This document shows positions 20,992-30,254 of a stretch of DNA of 64,000 nt, in pieces. Source of the DNA: Paractinoplanes tereljensis (lineage in GTDB: Bacteria > Actinomycetota > Actinomycetes > Mycobacteriales > Micromonosporaceae); contig NZ_BOMY01000001.1 of NCBI RefSeq assembly GCF_016862435.1, positions 186,001 to 250,000 of the forward strand. Reading direction: 5' to 3'. The notes beneath the pieces were generated by a model. That model was given only the letters and a program-made list of their open reading frames with translations. It searched no databases and was not told where the DNA came from. The number at the start of each line of letters is the position of its first letter. Position 1 is the first letter of the stretch. The position numbers and the translations under genes were made by a program.

Positions 20992-22790
20992 TTCGAGTGC
21001 TCCACCGGGGCCGCCTGCCCACCGGTGCCGGCAGCTCCGGCGGCCGGCTTCGGCTTGGCGTCGATGCCGGCCTCGAGCCGCTGCTGCGCGGTGATCGGGG
21101 TCGGCGCGGTGGTCAGCGGGTCGTAGCCGCCCCGGGTCTTCGGGAACGCGATGACCTCGCGGATCGACTCGTTGCCGGACAGCAGCATGCAGGTGCGGTC
21201 CCAGCCCAGGGCGATGCCGGCGTGCGGCGGCGGGCCGTACTTGAACGCCTCGAGCAGGAAGCCGAACTTGTCCTGCGCTTCCTCCGGGGTGATGCCGAGC
21301 AGGTCGAAGACCCGGCTCTGCACGTCGGCCCGGTGGATACGGACGCTGCCGCCGCCGATCTCGTTGCCGTTCACCACGATGTCGTACGCGTAGGCGAGGG
21401 CCTGGTCGGGCGCCTCCTCGAAGCGGTCGAGCCACTCGTCGTTCGGCGAGGTGAAGGGGTGGTGGACCGCGGTCCAGCCGCCCTCGTCCGTCTTCTCGAA
21501 CATCGGCGCGTCGACGACCCAGCAGAACGCCCAGGCCGACTCGTCGATCAGCTTCGAGCGCCTGGCGATCTCGATGCGGGCCGCGCCGAGCAGCTCCTGC
21601 GCCTCGCGGCGCTCGTTGGCGGCGGCGAAGAAGATCGCGTCGCCGGGCTTGGCGCCGACCGTGTCGGCCAGGCCGTTCAGGTGCTCGGCCGACAGGTTCT
21701 TGGCGACCGGGCCGCGAGCCTCGCCGGTCTCGGCGTCCAGCACCACGTAGGCCAGACCGCGCGCACCCCGGGCCTTGGCCCAGTCCTGCCAGCCGTCCAG
21801 CTCCTTGCGGGTCTGCGACGCGCCGCCGGGCATCACCACGGCGCCGACGTAGCCGCCGGCCGCGATGGCACCGGCGAACACCCGGAACTCGGTGCCCTGC
21901 AGATAGGAGGTGAGCTCGACCAGCTCGACGCCGTAGCGCAGGTCGGGCTTGTCGGAGCCGTAGCGGTTCATCGCGTCGGTCCAGGTGATCCGCGGGATCG
22001 GCAACTGCACCTGGTAATCGGCCAGCTCACGCCAGAGCTTGCTGACGATCTCCTCGCCGAGCTCGATGATGTCGTCCTGGGTCACGAACGACATCTCGAT
22101 GTCGAGCTGGGTGAACTCGGGCTGCCGGTCGGCCCGGAAGTCCTCGTCCCGGTAGCAGCGGGCGATCTGGTAATACCGCTCCAGGCCGGCCACCATCAGC
22201 AGCTGCTTGAACAGCTGCGGGGACTGGGGCAATGCGTACCAGGTGCCGGGCTGCAGGCGCACCGGGACCAGGAAGTCGCGGGCGCCCTCCGGGGTCGACC
22301 GGGTCAGCGTCGGGGTCTCGATCTCGTTGAAGTCGCGAGCGTGCAGCACCTCGCGGGCGATCTGGTTGGCCCGGCTGCGCAGGCGCAGGGCGGCGGCCGG
22401 ACCGGAGCGGCGCAGGTCGAGGTAGCGGTATTTGAGCCGCAGGTCGTCGGACGCGGTGACGGTGTCGTCGACCGGCAGCGGCAGCGGGGCCGCCTCGGAG
22501 AGCACGGTCAGCTCGGACACGACCACCTCGACGGCCCCGGTGGCCAGGTCGGGGTTCTCGTTGCCGGCCGGGCGGGCGTTGACCTCGCCGACGACCTTCA
22601 CGCAGTACTCATTGCGGAGCGCGTGCGCGTCCTCCTCGCGGAAGACCACCTGCACGACACCGGAAGCGTCGCGGAGGTCGACGAAGATGACCCCGCCGTG
22701 GTCACGCCGGCGGGCCACCCACCCGGCGAGCGTTACCGTCGTGCCGGCGTCGCCGGCACGGAGGCTGCCGGCGTTATGGGTACGGATCAC
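20988..22790 (-). CDS. aspS: Aspartyl-tRNA synthetase (probably the Asp/Asn non-discriminating type)
   Basis: Class II synthetase of 600 residues, the bacterial size. GTG start at 22790 gives [16 protein letters not shown]. Order of parts: OB-fold anticodon domain ([20 protein letters not shown]), catalytic core with motif 2 ([20 protein letters not shown]), GAD insertion domain, and motif 3 ([15 protein letters not shown]). The C-terminal 35 residues are Ala/Pro-rich. Whether it also charges tRNA-Asn depends on gatCAB and the absence of asnS elsewhere, which cannot be seen here. The upstream gap contains a terminator-like hairpin, so aspS probably begins a new transcript with the reductase and membrane protein behind it. 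Confidence 0.97.
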   Translation of the reverse strand: MIRTHNAGSLRAGDAGTTVTLAGWVARRRDHGGVIFVDLRDASGVVQVVFREEDAHALRNEYCVKVVGEVNARPAGNENPDLATGAVEVVVSELTVLSEAAPLPLPVDDTVTASDDLRLKYRYLDLRRSGPAAALRLRSRANQIAREVLHARDFNEIETPTLTRSTPEGARDFLVPVRLQPGTWYALPQSPQLFKQLLMVAGLERYYQIARCYRDEDFRADRQPEFTQLDIEMSFVTQDDIIELGEEIVSKLWRELADYQVQLPIPRITWTDAMNRYGSDKPDLRYGVELVELTSYLQGTEFRVFAGAIAAGGYVGAVVMPGGASQTRKELDGWQDWAKARGARGLAYVVLDAETGEARGPVAKNLSAEHLNGLADTVGAKPGDAIFFAAANERREAQELLGAARIEIARRSKLIDESAWAFCWVVDAPMFEKTDEGGWTAVHHPFTSPNDEWLDRFEEAPDQALAYAYDIVVNGNEIGGGSVRIHRADVQSRVFDLLGITPEEAQDKFGFLLEAFKYGPPPHAGIALGWDRTCMLLSGNESIREVIAFPKTRGGYDPLTTAPTPITAQQRLEAGIDAKPKPAAGAAGTGGQAAPVEHSN

Positions 22791-22834
22791 GGGTACTCGT
22801 CTCCTCACCGATGCTTTTCCAAAAACTGCGCAGA

Positions 22835-22861
22835 GCGCTCCCGACATTCTGTCAGGAGCGC
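22835..22861 (-). terminator. Terminator-like hairpin after the 22877-23587 gene
   Basis: GCGCTCC (22835-22841) pairs with GGAGCGC (22855-22861) and GACA (22843-22846) with TGTC (22850-22853), with one mismatch between them and a 3-base loop. On the minus strand it is followed by a short T run. It lies between this gene's stop and the aspS start. Confidence 0.6.
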
Positions 22862-22876
22862 CCCGCTCGACCGCCG

Positions 22877-23587
22877 TCAGCCCGCGACTTTCCAGGAGGT
22901 GGCCCGCAGGCCGGCGGTGCCGGTCCGGCCGACCTCGGTCACCTCCAGCAGGGTCATCGCGGCCGGCTGGGCGGCGGTCAGCACGCACAGCACGGCGCCC
23001 TTGCGCACCTCGACGCTCCCGCCCGGCCCGATCGGGCTGTTCCGGATGGCCCGCGCGCAGCCGGCCGCGTCCAGGTCGAGATCCTTCACCTGAGCACCGG
23101 CGACGGCGCCCGGCCCGAGCGTCAGGCGCGGCACGTCGGTGCCGCAACGGCTGTCGTACCGCAGGTCGCTCACCTTCTCGTCGGCGTTGGCCCGCGGTTC
23201 GTCCAGGTCGACGAACAGCACGGCGGCGCAGCCGACCTGCACCCGCAGCGGCTCCTGGGCGTAGCTGACCGCGAAGCCGGTGGTCCGGCTCTCCTGTTCG
23301 GCGTGGCTGACCGGCGCCCGCGCGACGGCGACCATCCGGGCCACCTTCATCGCCTGCCAGGCGGAGAGGGCCGCGATCGACGAGGTGATCAGCGCGAACA
23401 CCGCGATCAGCATGCCGAGCCAGGCGATCCGGTCGCGGAACCGGGACGGCCGGTCGTCGATGCGTACGGTCGGGCCGTCCGGCACCTCCTCCTCCTCGCG
23501 CTGCCGGTTGATCGGGTACGGGTCGCGGGGTCCCGCATTGGGGCCGGGGGGCCGGTTGATGTTGTTCGCGGCACGGAACACGGACAT
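22877..23587 (-). CDS. Single-pass membrane protein with extracytoplasmic domain, unknown
   Basis: A 236-residue protein. The ATG at 23587 ([15 protein letters not shown]) has CCGGAGCC upstream; in-frame upstream starts exist but lack such a site. Layout: Pro/Arg/Glu-rich cytoplasmic arm (1-55), one membrane helix ([20 protein letters not shown], about 60-79), then an outside domain of about 150 residues with a few cysteines ([33 protein letters not shown]). No family recognised. It is divergent from the Lrp-type regulator at 23710. Confidence 0.72.
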   Translation of the reverse strand: MSVFRAANNINRPPGPNAGPRDPYPINRQREEEEVPDGPTVRIDDRPSRFRDRIAWLGMLIAVFALITSSIAALSAWQAMKVARMVAVARAPVSHAEQESRTTGFAVSYAQEPLRVQVGCAAVLFVDLDEPRANADEKVSDLRYDSRCGTDVPRLTLGPGAVAGAQVKDLDLDAAGCARAIRNSPIGPGGSVEVRKGAVLCVLTAAQPAAMTLLEVTEVGRTGTAGLRATSWKVAG

Positions 23588-23709
23588 GGGGCGGCTCCGG
23601 TTTTGGGGCTTTTGGTCCGGGTTCCTGACGCTATAGGTGTCGATCATTCGATCCCATCCCCCGCCCTGGTGACCCACCGCCCCGGGGGATGCCGCCGTAG
23701 AGTGGGCTG

Positions 23710-24723
23710 ATGTCGACCGAATCCCGCACGCTCGACACTCTTGATCGACGGATCCTCCACACCCTGCAGGTCGCCCCGCGTGCGCCGTTCGCGCGCATCG
23801 CCACCGTGCTGGAGGTGTCCGAGCAGACGGTCGCCCGCCGATTCCAGCGGATGCGCACCGGTGGAATCGTCCGGATCGTCGCCCGGCCGGAGGCCACCCA
23901 CCGGGCCGGCGCCACCTACTGGACCCTGCGCATCGGCTGCCGCCCCGGCACCGCCGCCGTGCTGGCGAAGGCGCTCGCCCAGCGCGGCGACACCTCCTGG
24001 GTCAGCATCGGCGCCGGTGGCGCCGAGGTCACCTGCCAGGCCGAGGTGGACGACCCGCAGTCCGGCCTGCTGCACCACCTGCCCCGGGCCAGCAGTGTGC
24101 TGGCCTTCAGCGCGCATCAGATGCTGCACCGCTTCGCCGGGCGCGGCGAGATCGACTGGGTGGCTCCCGATCATGACCTGTCCGTGGAGTCGCGCGAGTT
24201 CCTCGCCGACGGCGCACCACCCCGGCAGTCCCCGAACCCGACCGGCGGGGCCCGGCTGGAGGCCGCCGACCGGCCCCTGCTCGACGCGCTGAGCCGGGAC
24301 GGCCGGGCGAGCTGGGCGACGGTGGCAACGGTGACCGGGATCAGCCAGCGGCAGGCCGCGCACCGGGTGAGCGAGCTGGCCGCCGCCGGTGCGATCTACT
24401 TCCACGTGGACGTCGCCACCACCGCCGTGGGCATGCACGCGGTGGCCAACCTGTGGTTCACGGTGGCGCCGGCGCATCTGGCGTCGACCGGCGACCGCCT
24501 CGCCGATCACCCGGAGCTGGCCTTCGTCGGCGCCGTCACCGGCAGCGCCAACCTGATGGCGTCGGCGCTGGCCACCGACGCCGAGGCGCTCTACCTGTAC
24601 CTCACCACCAAGGTGGCCGAGATCGACAGCATCCAGCGGGTCGAGATCGTCCCGCAGATGGTCCGGCTCAAGCATTCCCACTCACTGGTCGAGAGCGGCC
24701 TGATCCGCGAGCCACCGACTTAA
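23710..24723 (+). CDS. Lrp/AsnC family regulator with two HTH-AsnC modules
   Basis: A 337-residue protein about twice the length of a standard Lrp/AsnC protein. Two winged-helix regions are visible: LDTLDRRILHTLQVAPRAPF at the N-terminus and LEAADRPLLDALSRDGRASW near residue 180, each followed by a ligand-sensing AsnC-like half (the second contains FVGAVTGSANLMASALATD). Such double-module proteins are common in actinobacteria and usually respond to amino acids or related compounds. It starts at ATG with no clear Shine-Dalgarno; TAGAGT at 23698-23703 is placed as a -10 for a leaderless mRNA. It ends in a TTAA shared with the convergent Rid gene. The target genes are unknown. Confidence 0.88.
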   Translation: MSTESRTLDTLDRRILHTLQVAPRAPFARIATVLEVSEQTVARRFQRMRTGGIVRIVARPEATHRAGATYWTLRIGCRPGTAAVLAKALAQRGDTSWVSIGAGGAEVTCQAEVDDPQSGLLHHLPRASSVLAFSAHQMLHRFAGRGEIDWVAPDHDLSVESREFLADGAPPRQSPNPTGGARLEAADRPLLDALSRDGRASWATVATVTGISQRQAAHRVSELAAAGAIYFHVDVATTAVGMHAVANLWFTVAPAHLASTGDRLADHPELAFVGAVTGSANLMASALATDAEALYLYLTTKVAEIDSIQRVEIVPQMVRLKHSHSLVESGLIREPPT

Positions 24724-25109
24724 GAACGAGGCCGGCGGGCGTACACCTCGATCTCGATCTTCATTTTGGGGTCGGCCAGGCCGCACACCATCATGGTGGC
24801 GGCCGGGCGGGCCTCGCCGAAGGCGCGGCGCAGGGCCGGCCAGCAGGGCTCGAAGTCGTCGCGGTCGGGCAGCAGGTAGCGGACCCGGAGGACGTCGGCG
24901 AACGTGCAGCCGGCCTCCACCAGGGCCGCCTCGATGTTGCGCAGGCACTGCTCGACCTGCTCGACGACGTCGTCCGCGATGGTCATCGTCCGGTAATCGA
25001 AACCGGTTGTGCCGGACACGTGCACGTCGTCGCCGTCGACCACCGCCCGGGCATAGCCGATCTGCTCCTCGAACGTCGAACCGCTGAGGATCACCCGCCG
25101 TTCCGCCAT
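24720..25109 (-). CDS. RidA/YjgF-like protein
   Basis: A 129-residue Rid-superfamily protein. The N-terminus MAERRVILSGSTFEEQIGYA, the VSGTTGF strand and the C-terminal GLADPKMKIEIEVYA strand match the Rid fold, which hydrolyses reactive enamine/imine intermediates or plays related roles. The archetypal arginine of RidA is not obvious, so it may belong to a non-archetypal Rid subgroup. It is 9 bp downstream of the glycosyltransferase companion and may be the last gene of that operon. Confidence 0.85.
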   Translation of the reverse strand: MAERRVILSGSTFEEQIGYARAVVDGDDVHVSGTTGFDYRTMTIADDVVEQVEQCLRNIEAALVEAGCTFADVLRVRYLLPDRDDFEPCWPALRRAFGEARPAATMMVCGLADPKMKIEIEVYARRPRS

Positions 25110-25118
25110 GCCCCGACG

Positions 25119-26144
25119 CTATCGGTGTTGAAGCGTCGCGATCAGGGCGAGGGTGGATTCGGCGCCCTGGTTCAGGTTGACGCCCTGCAGCGTCAGCCCG
25201 TCGTAGCCACCGCCGGTGCCCTGGTCCCACATGGCGTGGTCGGCGTCGTTCTCGCCGAGGAACCAGGCGATGCACCGGCCCACCCCGTGCCGCCAGTCGC
25301 GGTCGCCGGTGACGACGGCGGCGGTGGCGCAGGCGTCGGCCAGCGCGGCCACCTCGATCGGCTGCTGGTCGTGCCGCAGCCGGGGGCCGCCCCGCTGCCA
25401 GCCCGCCGACGGGAGCACCGACAGGTGGTCGCCGCTGGTCTGGATCTCCAGCAACCAGGTCAGCATGCGCAGGCCGGCCGCCAGGGCGGCCGGGTCGGCG
25501 AGCAGGTCACCAGCCGCGATCAGCGCCTCGGCGAGGGCGGCGTTGGCGTAGGTGAGCCGGTCGTCCGGCCACGGCCAGCGCGGGTCGAGACCGGGCCGTC
25601 CGATCGCGGCGGCGGCGTCGGTCAGCAGGTCGGCGGCCGGCTCGTTGTCCGGGTCGGCCCGCAGCATCTCGGCGGCGCCGAGCGCGGCGAAGGCCATCGC
25701 CCGCGGGGCAGCGGACCGGCAGGTGGCACCGCGGGTAAAGGCCAGCAGCGCCTCCTCGCGGATCCACGCGGCCGGGCTGCGGGCCGCGGCCGTCCCCAGG
25801 CCCCACAGGGCTCGCCCCCACCAGTCGCCGAGGCTGGGCTGGTCGGCCCAGCTGCGGTTGAATCCGAGCCGATTGTGGAAGGCGCCCTGGGCGTCCTGCG
25901 CGTGGGTCAGGAACGCGAGGTACCGCTCGGCGAGCCGCAGGACCTGGCGCGACGGGTCCGCCTCGCGGCTGGTGACGACGAGGCCGCGGGCGACGTCGTC
26001 GGTGCAGTAGCCGTGCTCACGGCGCGGAATGGCGTGCCGGGCGTGCTCGAACAGTCCGGTGTCGTCGGTCAGCCGGGCGAGGTGCGCGAAGCTGGGCGCC
26101 GGAACGATGTGCGGGGGCGTCGCCGCGACGGCGGCGGCGGTCAT
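25119..26144 (-). CDS. Alpha/alpha-barrel-like protein paired with a glycosyltransferase
   Basis: A 341-residue protein that starts at an ATG overlapping the glycosyltransferase stop (ATGA); a longer open frame lies inside that gene. It is rich in helices and aromatic/acidic turns (HGYCTDDVARGLV, LGFNRSWADQPSLGDWWGRA, RWPWPDDRLTYANAALAEAL, DQGTGGGYDGLTLQGVNLNQ), which suggests an (alpha/alpha)6 toroid like those of glycoside hydrolases or phosphorylases. Annotated relatives are usually called glycosyltransferase or mannosyltransferase companions. The tight coupling implies the two proteins act on the same glycan (inference). Cytoplasmic, no signal peptide. Confidence 0.75.
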   Translation of the reverse strand: MTAAAVAATPPHIVPAPSFAHLARLTDDTGLFEHARHAIPRREHGYCTDDVARGLVVTSREADPSRQVLRLAERYLAFLTHAQDAQGAFHNRLGFNRSWADQPSLGDWWGRALWGLGTAAARSPAAWIREEALLAFTRGATCRSAAPRAMAFAALGAAEMLRADPDNEPAADLLTDAAAAIGRPGLDPRWPWPDDRLTYANAALAEALIAAGDLLADPAALAAGLRMLTWLLEIQTSGDHLSVLPSAGWQRGGPRLRHDQQPIEVAALADACATAAVVTGDRDWRHGVGRCIAWFLGENDADHAMWDQGTGGGYDGLTLQGVNLNQGAESTLALIATLQHR

Positions 26145-27274
26145 GCCCGGACCCCGGCGACCGGGCGGGCATCCGCGGCGACCAGCGTCTCGGCGAGCCC
26201 GTGGTAGCGCTCGGCGACGGCCGGCCAGCGGGTGGCCTCGATGCCACCGGAGTGTTCCCGCATGGCGGTGGCCAGGCCGGGCTTGGTGAGGATCTTGCGG
26301 ATGGCGGCCGCCAGGGCCGCCGGGTTCCGGTGCGGTACGACCAGGCCGGGCCCGTCGGTCAGCAACTCCACCGCGTGCGGGAATGCGGTGGCGACAACCG
26401 GGATCCGGGCGGCCACGGCCTCGACCAGCACGCCCGAGCTGACCTGTTCGGTCGAGTCGTACGGCAGCACCACGACGTCGGCCGAGCGGACGAGGGCCCC
26501 GAGCGCGGCGTCGTCGAGGTATGCCGATTCGTAGGTGACCGAGTGCGCGATGCCGAGGGTCGCGCCGAGCCGGTGCAGGCTCGCCCGATAGGCCTCGCCG
26601 TGCATCTCGACGACCTTGGGGTGGGTGCGGCCGGCCACCGTGTAGACCGGGGCCGGCTTGAGCTTCTGCAGCCGGGCCAGGCCCTGCAGGGCCCACTCGA
26701 TGCCCTTGCCGGGCCCGAGCAGACCCCAGGTCAGCAGGTGCGGCCGGGTGCCCTTCCGGGTCGCCGCGACGCCGAAGTCGGGGACGCCGTGCGGGATGAC
26801 CGACACCTTCGCGGCGTCCACGGCGTACCCGAGGAGCAGCCGGTCGTGCGCGGTGGCGGTGATGGTGACGACCGCACCGGCGGCGGCCACGACCTCCTCG
26901 AGCAGCGATTTCTGGCTCGGGGTCGGGCGGCTCAGCACGGTGTGCAGAACGACGATGCTCGGCACCGTGAGCCGGCGCAGCACGGACAGGACCTCGCCGC
27001 CGTCCCGGCCGGGATAAATGCCGTACTCGTGCTGGACGACGGCCACGTCGTAGGTGTTCAGTACCTCGGCGGTCTCTCGCCAGCCGCCGGCCACCCCGCC
27101 CGCCCAGGTGTGCACCACACCGGGCACCGGCGCCGGGTCGTCACCGCTCGCCACGACTCGCACGATGCCGGGCGCACCGGTGCGGTCGAGTTGGGCGGCG
27201 AGGGCGGAGTTGAAGGTCGCGAGCCCACAGCGGGTGGGCGGATGAGTGCTCAGGAATCCGTATCGGATGGTCAC
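26141..27274 (-). CDS. GT4-type glycosyltransferase
   Basis: A 377-residue GT-B glycosyltransferase. The N-terminal FLSTHPPTRCGLATFNSALA is the acceptor-side Rossmann fold; the C-terminal half has LLTWGLLGPGKGIEWALQGL, VVLPYDSTEQVSSGVLVEAV (the E-x7-E nucleotide-sugar motif region) and GLVVPHRNPAALAAAI, typical of GT4 retaining enzymes. Donor and acceptor are unknown. It starts at a GTG that overlaps the stop of the 57-residue ORF upstream (GTGA) and its own stop overlaps the next gene (ATGA), so at least three genes are coupled. Confidence 0.92.
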   Translation of the reverse strand: MTIRYGFLSTHPPTRCGLATFNSALAAQLDRTGAPGIVRVVASGDDPAPVPGVVHTWAGGVAGGWRETAEVLNTYDVAVVQHEYGIYPGRDGGEVLSVLRRLTVPSIVVLHTVLSRPTPSQKSLLEEVVAAAGAVVTITATAHDRLLLGYAVDAAKVSVIPHGVPDFGVAATRKGTRPHLLTWGLLGPGKGIEWALQGLARLQKLKPAPVYTVAGRTHPKVVEMHGEAYRASLHRLGATLGIAHSVTYESAYLDDAALGALVRSADVVVLPYDSTEQVSSGVLVEAVAARIPVVATAFPHAVELLTDGPGLVVPHRNPAALAAAIRKILTKPGLATAMREHSGGIEATRWPAVAERYHGLAETLVAADARPVAGVRA

Positions 27275-27444
27275 TGATTCGACGCGGCGGCCAGCTTGGC
27301 CAGGTCGAGGTTGAGGGTGGCGAGCAGCCCACCATGCTTGTCGGAGTCGATGAGGTCGGGCAGTTCACGGTCGACGAAATCAGCCCGGGCCTGCTGGCCG
27401 CGCTCGCGGAGAACGGCAAGGACGGCATCTTTAGCGATGATCAT
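27271..27444 (-). CDS. Small protein (57 residues) heading the glycosyltransferase operon
   Basis: Starts MIIAKDAVLAVLRERGQQ and ends AKLAAASNQ: an acidic/basic amphipathic protein with no membrane segment. Evidence that it is real: a GTGA overlap with the glycosyltransferase start, GAGAG about 8 bp before the ATG, ordinary codon use and sensible composition. Pattern DFVDRELPDLIDSDKHGGLL looks like a helix-turn-helix pair of a small adaptor. I know of no assigned function; it may be a partner or regulator of the glycosyltransferase (inference). Confidence 0.68.
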   Translation of the reverse strand: MIIAKDAVLAVLRERGQQARADFVDRELPDLIDSDKHGGLLATLNLDLAKLAAASNQ

Positions 27445-27453
27445 GGTTTGCTC

Positions 27454-27585
27454 TCAATGCTTACCGACAGGCGGCCAGATCGGCACGGCCATGTCGAGGG
27501 CGGGAGGTTCGCGCGCTCCCTCGAAGATGAGGCGCACCCGCCGGCGGCGGTATGGCCACCAAGGTCTGGGGCAACCAGTCGTCAT
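27454..27585 (-). CDS. Possible very small protein (43 residues)
   Basis: ATG at 27585; contains RVRLIFEGAREPPALDMAVP followed by IWPPVGKH and a stop, 9 bp before the 57-residue gene on the same strand. The composition is not the usual Arg/Ala/Gly shadow pattern. The ribosome site is weak (GTAGG directly before the ATG). It could also be a leader peptide. Low certainty. Confidence 0.35.
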   Translation of the reverse strand: MTTGCPRPWWPYRRRRVRLIFEGAREPPALDMAVPIWPPVGKH

Positions 27586-27615
27586 CCTACGCCTGCCGGG
27601 AACGATGGCCGCGAA

Positions 27616-27629
27616 CGTGAATGTTCACG
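27616..27629. promoter_or_regulatory. Imperfect palindrome between divergent genes
   Basis: CGTGAA (27616-27621) and TTCACG (27624-27629) around TG. It lies in the 27586-27681 gap between the small ORFs (minus strand) and the GGDEF gene (plus strand), a plausible operator position. No other structure seen in this gap. Confidence 0.3.
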
Positions 27630-27681
27630 AACGCCCCGGCACGGCGCTAAACGATCGAGATCCGCTGCCGATCGGGCAGGT

Positions 27682-29018
27682 ATGGGGGCGGGCGCCAGGC
27701 CACGGCAACAGGCCCGGCGCTGGAGCGGAATTGCCCTGGTGATCGGGGTGATACTCACCGGGTCGCTGGTGTACCGTCCAGCACCGCCCAGACCGCCTCG
27801 ATTCAGCGATTCTGGCGCGGCCAGGGCGTCTCGGCGCTGACGCTGACCCCGCTGGCCGGGTACGACGAGCACTACTACGTCGTCCTCGACCGGGTCTTCG
27901 ACGGCGGCGGCACCGTGCTCGGGGTCGACCTGGCGCAGAGTCCGCCGGTGCTGCAGGCGATGCACACCGCCCGGCAGAGCGATCAGATGGCCATCAGTCC
28001 GACCTATCAACTGCTGCGCGACCGCAACATGGCACCGGAACTGCGGCAGAACTCGGTCGCGATCGCCGTGCCGGTCCGGGCCGGGCTCGGCACCGACGAA
28101 CCGGACGCGTTCGCGGGCTGGGTGGTGATGGGCGTACGCGGGCAGGATTTCCTCTCCCAGACGCTGCTCGACCGGGGTCAGGGTGCCGTGCAGGTCGATC
28201 TGGTCGACCCGGCCGGGGCCGGCAAGGTGATCGCCACCGCCCGGCCCGGTCACCGCGCCGCCGACGGCGCCCTGACCCGGAAGCGCGGCATCGTGATCGG
28301 CCAGCGCCGCTGGCAGGTCACCGTGTGGCCGACCACCGAACTGTTGAACACCACCGACCGCGGGATGAGCGAGCTCAGCGGCATCGCCGGGATCGCGCTC
28401 ACGGCGATGCTCGCGGTCGTTACCGGGGTGCTGGTCGGCAGCCGGAACCGCGCCTTTCACCAGGTCGAGCAGGCCACCGCCGCGCTGCGCCAGGACATCG
28501 AGCGCCGCGAGGCGGTCGAGGCCCAGCTGCACCATCTCGCCTTCCACGACCAGCTGACCGGGCTGGCCAACCGGCAGCTGTTCTACGACCGGCTCACCCA
28601 GGCCGTCGACCGCGGCACGGTCGCCGTGCTCTTCATCGACCTGGACGGCTTCAAAGAGATAAACGACGCCCGCGGCCACCACGCCGGCGACATCGTCCTG
28701 ATGACGGTGGCCGAGCGGCTGCGGGCCGGCCTGCGGGCCGGCGACACGGTGGCCCGCTTCGGCGGCGACGAGTTCGCCGCCGTCCTGGAGTCGCTGACCG
28801 GCATCGCCGACGCCCGCGCCGCCGCCGAACGGGTGGTGGCCGACATCCAGCAGCCGATCGACATCACCGGCGTCCCGGCCCGGGTGTCGGCCAGCGTCGG
28901 CGTGGCCGTGCACCAGCCGGGCATGTCGGTCGACGACCTGATCCGGGCCGCCGACGCCGCGATGTACGCGGCGAAGGCGGCCGGCAAGAACCGCTACCTG
29001 CTCGCGAGTACCCGGTAG
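27682..29018 (+). pseudogene. CHASE-GGDEF diguanylate cyclase gene, frameshifted near its 5' end
   Basis: A membrane-bound sensor that would make cyclic di-GMP. ATG at 27682 with GGGCAGG before it gives MGAGARPRQQARRWSG and a membrane helix ending ILTGSLVYR. Reading then must change frame at about 27770-27785: the next frame continues STAQTASIQRFWRGQGVSAL and a CHASE-type sensor domain, a second membrane helix (GIALTAMLAVVTGVLVGS), and a complete GGDEF domain (DQLTGLANRQLFYDRL, DLDGFKEINDARGHHAGD, RFGGDEFAAVLE). The catalytic GGDEF motif is intact. A single-base indel (mutation or assembly error) explains this; without it the longest frame starts at a GTG inside CHASE (27915) with no signal anchor. 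The 3' end overlaps the next gene by 25 bp. Confidence 0.75.
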
Positions 29019-30178
29019 GACTTGGGCAGCTCGATGGTGATCCACTCGTTGTTGTCGGCGGCGGTGGCCGAGCGGCCGGTGGAGAACGGGAAGTTGTTGT
29101 CGTTGAGGACGGCGATCTTGTTGTCGTCCAGGACGACCACGTCCTCGATGGTCTGGAACGGGAAGGTGAACTGGTCGCCGAAACCACCCAGGTGGCGCGG
29201 GTTGGCGATGTTCATCAGGTCGACGACCAGGGTCTTGTCCAGCACGCCGTCGTGGTTGCGGTCGCGCTTGTCGGCCAGGTAGATGCGCTTGACCACGGCG
29301 GTGGCGCCCTGGCCGCCGTCCCGCTCGATGACCAGGAAGCGGTTGTCGTCGATCGCGATGGCGTCGCCGATCGCGTTGGCCGGGCTCTCCAGCTGGTAGA
29401 TGAAGCGCTTGCCGGTGTACTTCTGGGTGCGCAGGTCGAACTCGTTCAGCCGCAGCCGGCCCGCGACGTCACCGTTGACCGTGCCCTCGAGCAGGCCATA
29501 GAGGTAACGGCCGTCCGGGGAGGCGGCCAGGCCCTCGAAGCCCTTGCTGCTGTTGGTGGTGGCCGGGACGCCGGTGCGGGCCGCCGTCTCCGGCGCGATC
29601 ACGCCATCCAGCGCGATCGGCGCGGCCAGCAGCCGGCCGGCCCGGTCGAAGTTCAGCAGGTACGGGCCGAACTCGTCGCCGATCCAGTACGTGCCGTCGG
29701 CGGCCCGGACGATCGACTCGACGTCGAAGTCGGCGCCGGTCAGCACCCGGTCGGGGCGGGTCAGTGCCCACGGCACCTTCCCGGACGGGTCGGTCAGGTT
29801 GATGCCGCCGACCACGTCGACCGTGTTGGTGGCGAAGGCCGGGGTCAGGCGCTGGATGCGGAGCAGGAAGTCGCCCGAGTTGGCCTGGTTGCCGTACCCG
29901 TTGTCGGACAGGACGTCGAACGAGCCGTCCCGGTTCTTGACGATCCCGGAGAAGCCCTGGATCGGCTGGTCGGCGAACGGAACGGCGTACCCGTTGGTGT
30001 TGCCGGTGATCTTGGCGCCCGAGGGCTCGCTGCCCGGCACGAAGGTGCCGGCCGGAAGCGACGCCCAGCCGGTCAGGGTGGGGGTGGTGACCCGGTCGTG
30101 GCCGCCGGCCACCGCGCCGGTGCCGCCCAGGGCGAGGGAGAGGGTAAGGACGCCCGCGACGGCGGGAAGCTTCATCAT
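28994..30178 (-). CDS. Secreted esterase-like/phytase-like beta-propeller protein
   Basis: A 394-residue exported protein with a Sec signal peptide (MMKLPAVAGVLTLSLALGGTGAVAG, cut after about residue 25). The mature part matches the esterase-like domain of the phytase family: FSGIVKNRDGSFDVLSDNGY, DVESIVRAADGTYWIGDEFG, KGFEGLAASPDGRYLYGLLE and a C-terminal VVVLDDNKIAVLNDNNFPF. These are propeller blades with acidic Ca-binding loops. It likely hydrolyses a phosphoester outside the cell; the substrate is unproven. A strong hairpin lies upstream, after the MFS gene. Two adjacent ATG codons could start it. Confidence 0.88.
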   Translation of the reverse strand: MMKLPAVAGVLTLSLALGGTGAVAGGHDRVTTPTLTGWASLPAGTFVPGSEPSGAKITGNTNGYAVPFADQPIQGFSGIVKNRDGSFDVLSDNGYGNQANSGDFLLRIQRLTPAFATNTVDVVGGINLTDPSGKVPWALTRPDRVLTGADFDVESIVRAADGTYWIGDEFGPYLLNFDRAGRLLAAPIALDGVIAPETAARTGVPATTNSSKGFEGLAASPDGRYLYGLLEGTVNGDVAGRLRLNEFDLRTQKYTGKRFIYQLESPANAIGDAIAIDDNRFLVIERDGGQGATAVVKRIYLADKRDRNHDGVLDKTLVVDLMNIANPRHLGGFGDQFTFPFQTIEDVVVLDDNKIAVLNDNNFPFSTGRSATAADNNEWITIELPKSYRVLASR

Positions 30179-30220
30179 GTGCGCCGAGGCTAGGGATCTT
30201 GGGTGACCACAGCGGAAACA

Positions 30221-30245
30221 GCCCGGGTCCGCAGTGGACCCGGGC
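30221..30245 (-). terminator. Terminator-like hairpin after the DHA2 MFS gene
   Basis: GCCCGGGTCC (30221-30230) and GGACCCGGGC (30236-30245) form a perfect 10-bp stem with a 5-base loop, 10 bp beyond the MFS stop and before the esterase start. There is no clear T run, as is common in GC-rich actinobacteria. Confidence 0.75.
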
Positions 30246-30254
30246 CGTGTCCGG

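Noticed and set aside
27334..27840. 168-codon plus-strand frame ending inside the GGDEF gene
   Set aside because: Only its last part from 27682 looks like protein (membrane helix). The upstream portion is antisense to the 57-residue ORF and its leader.
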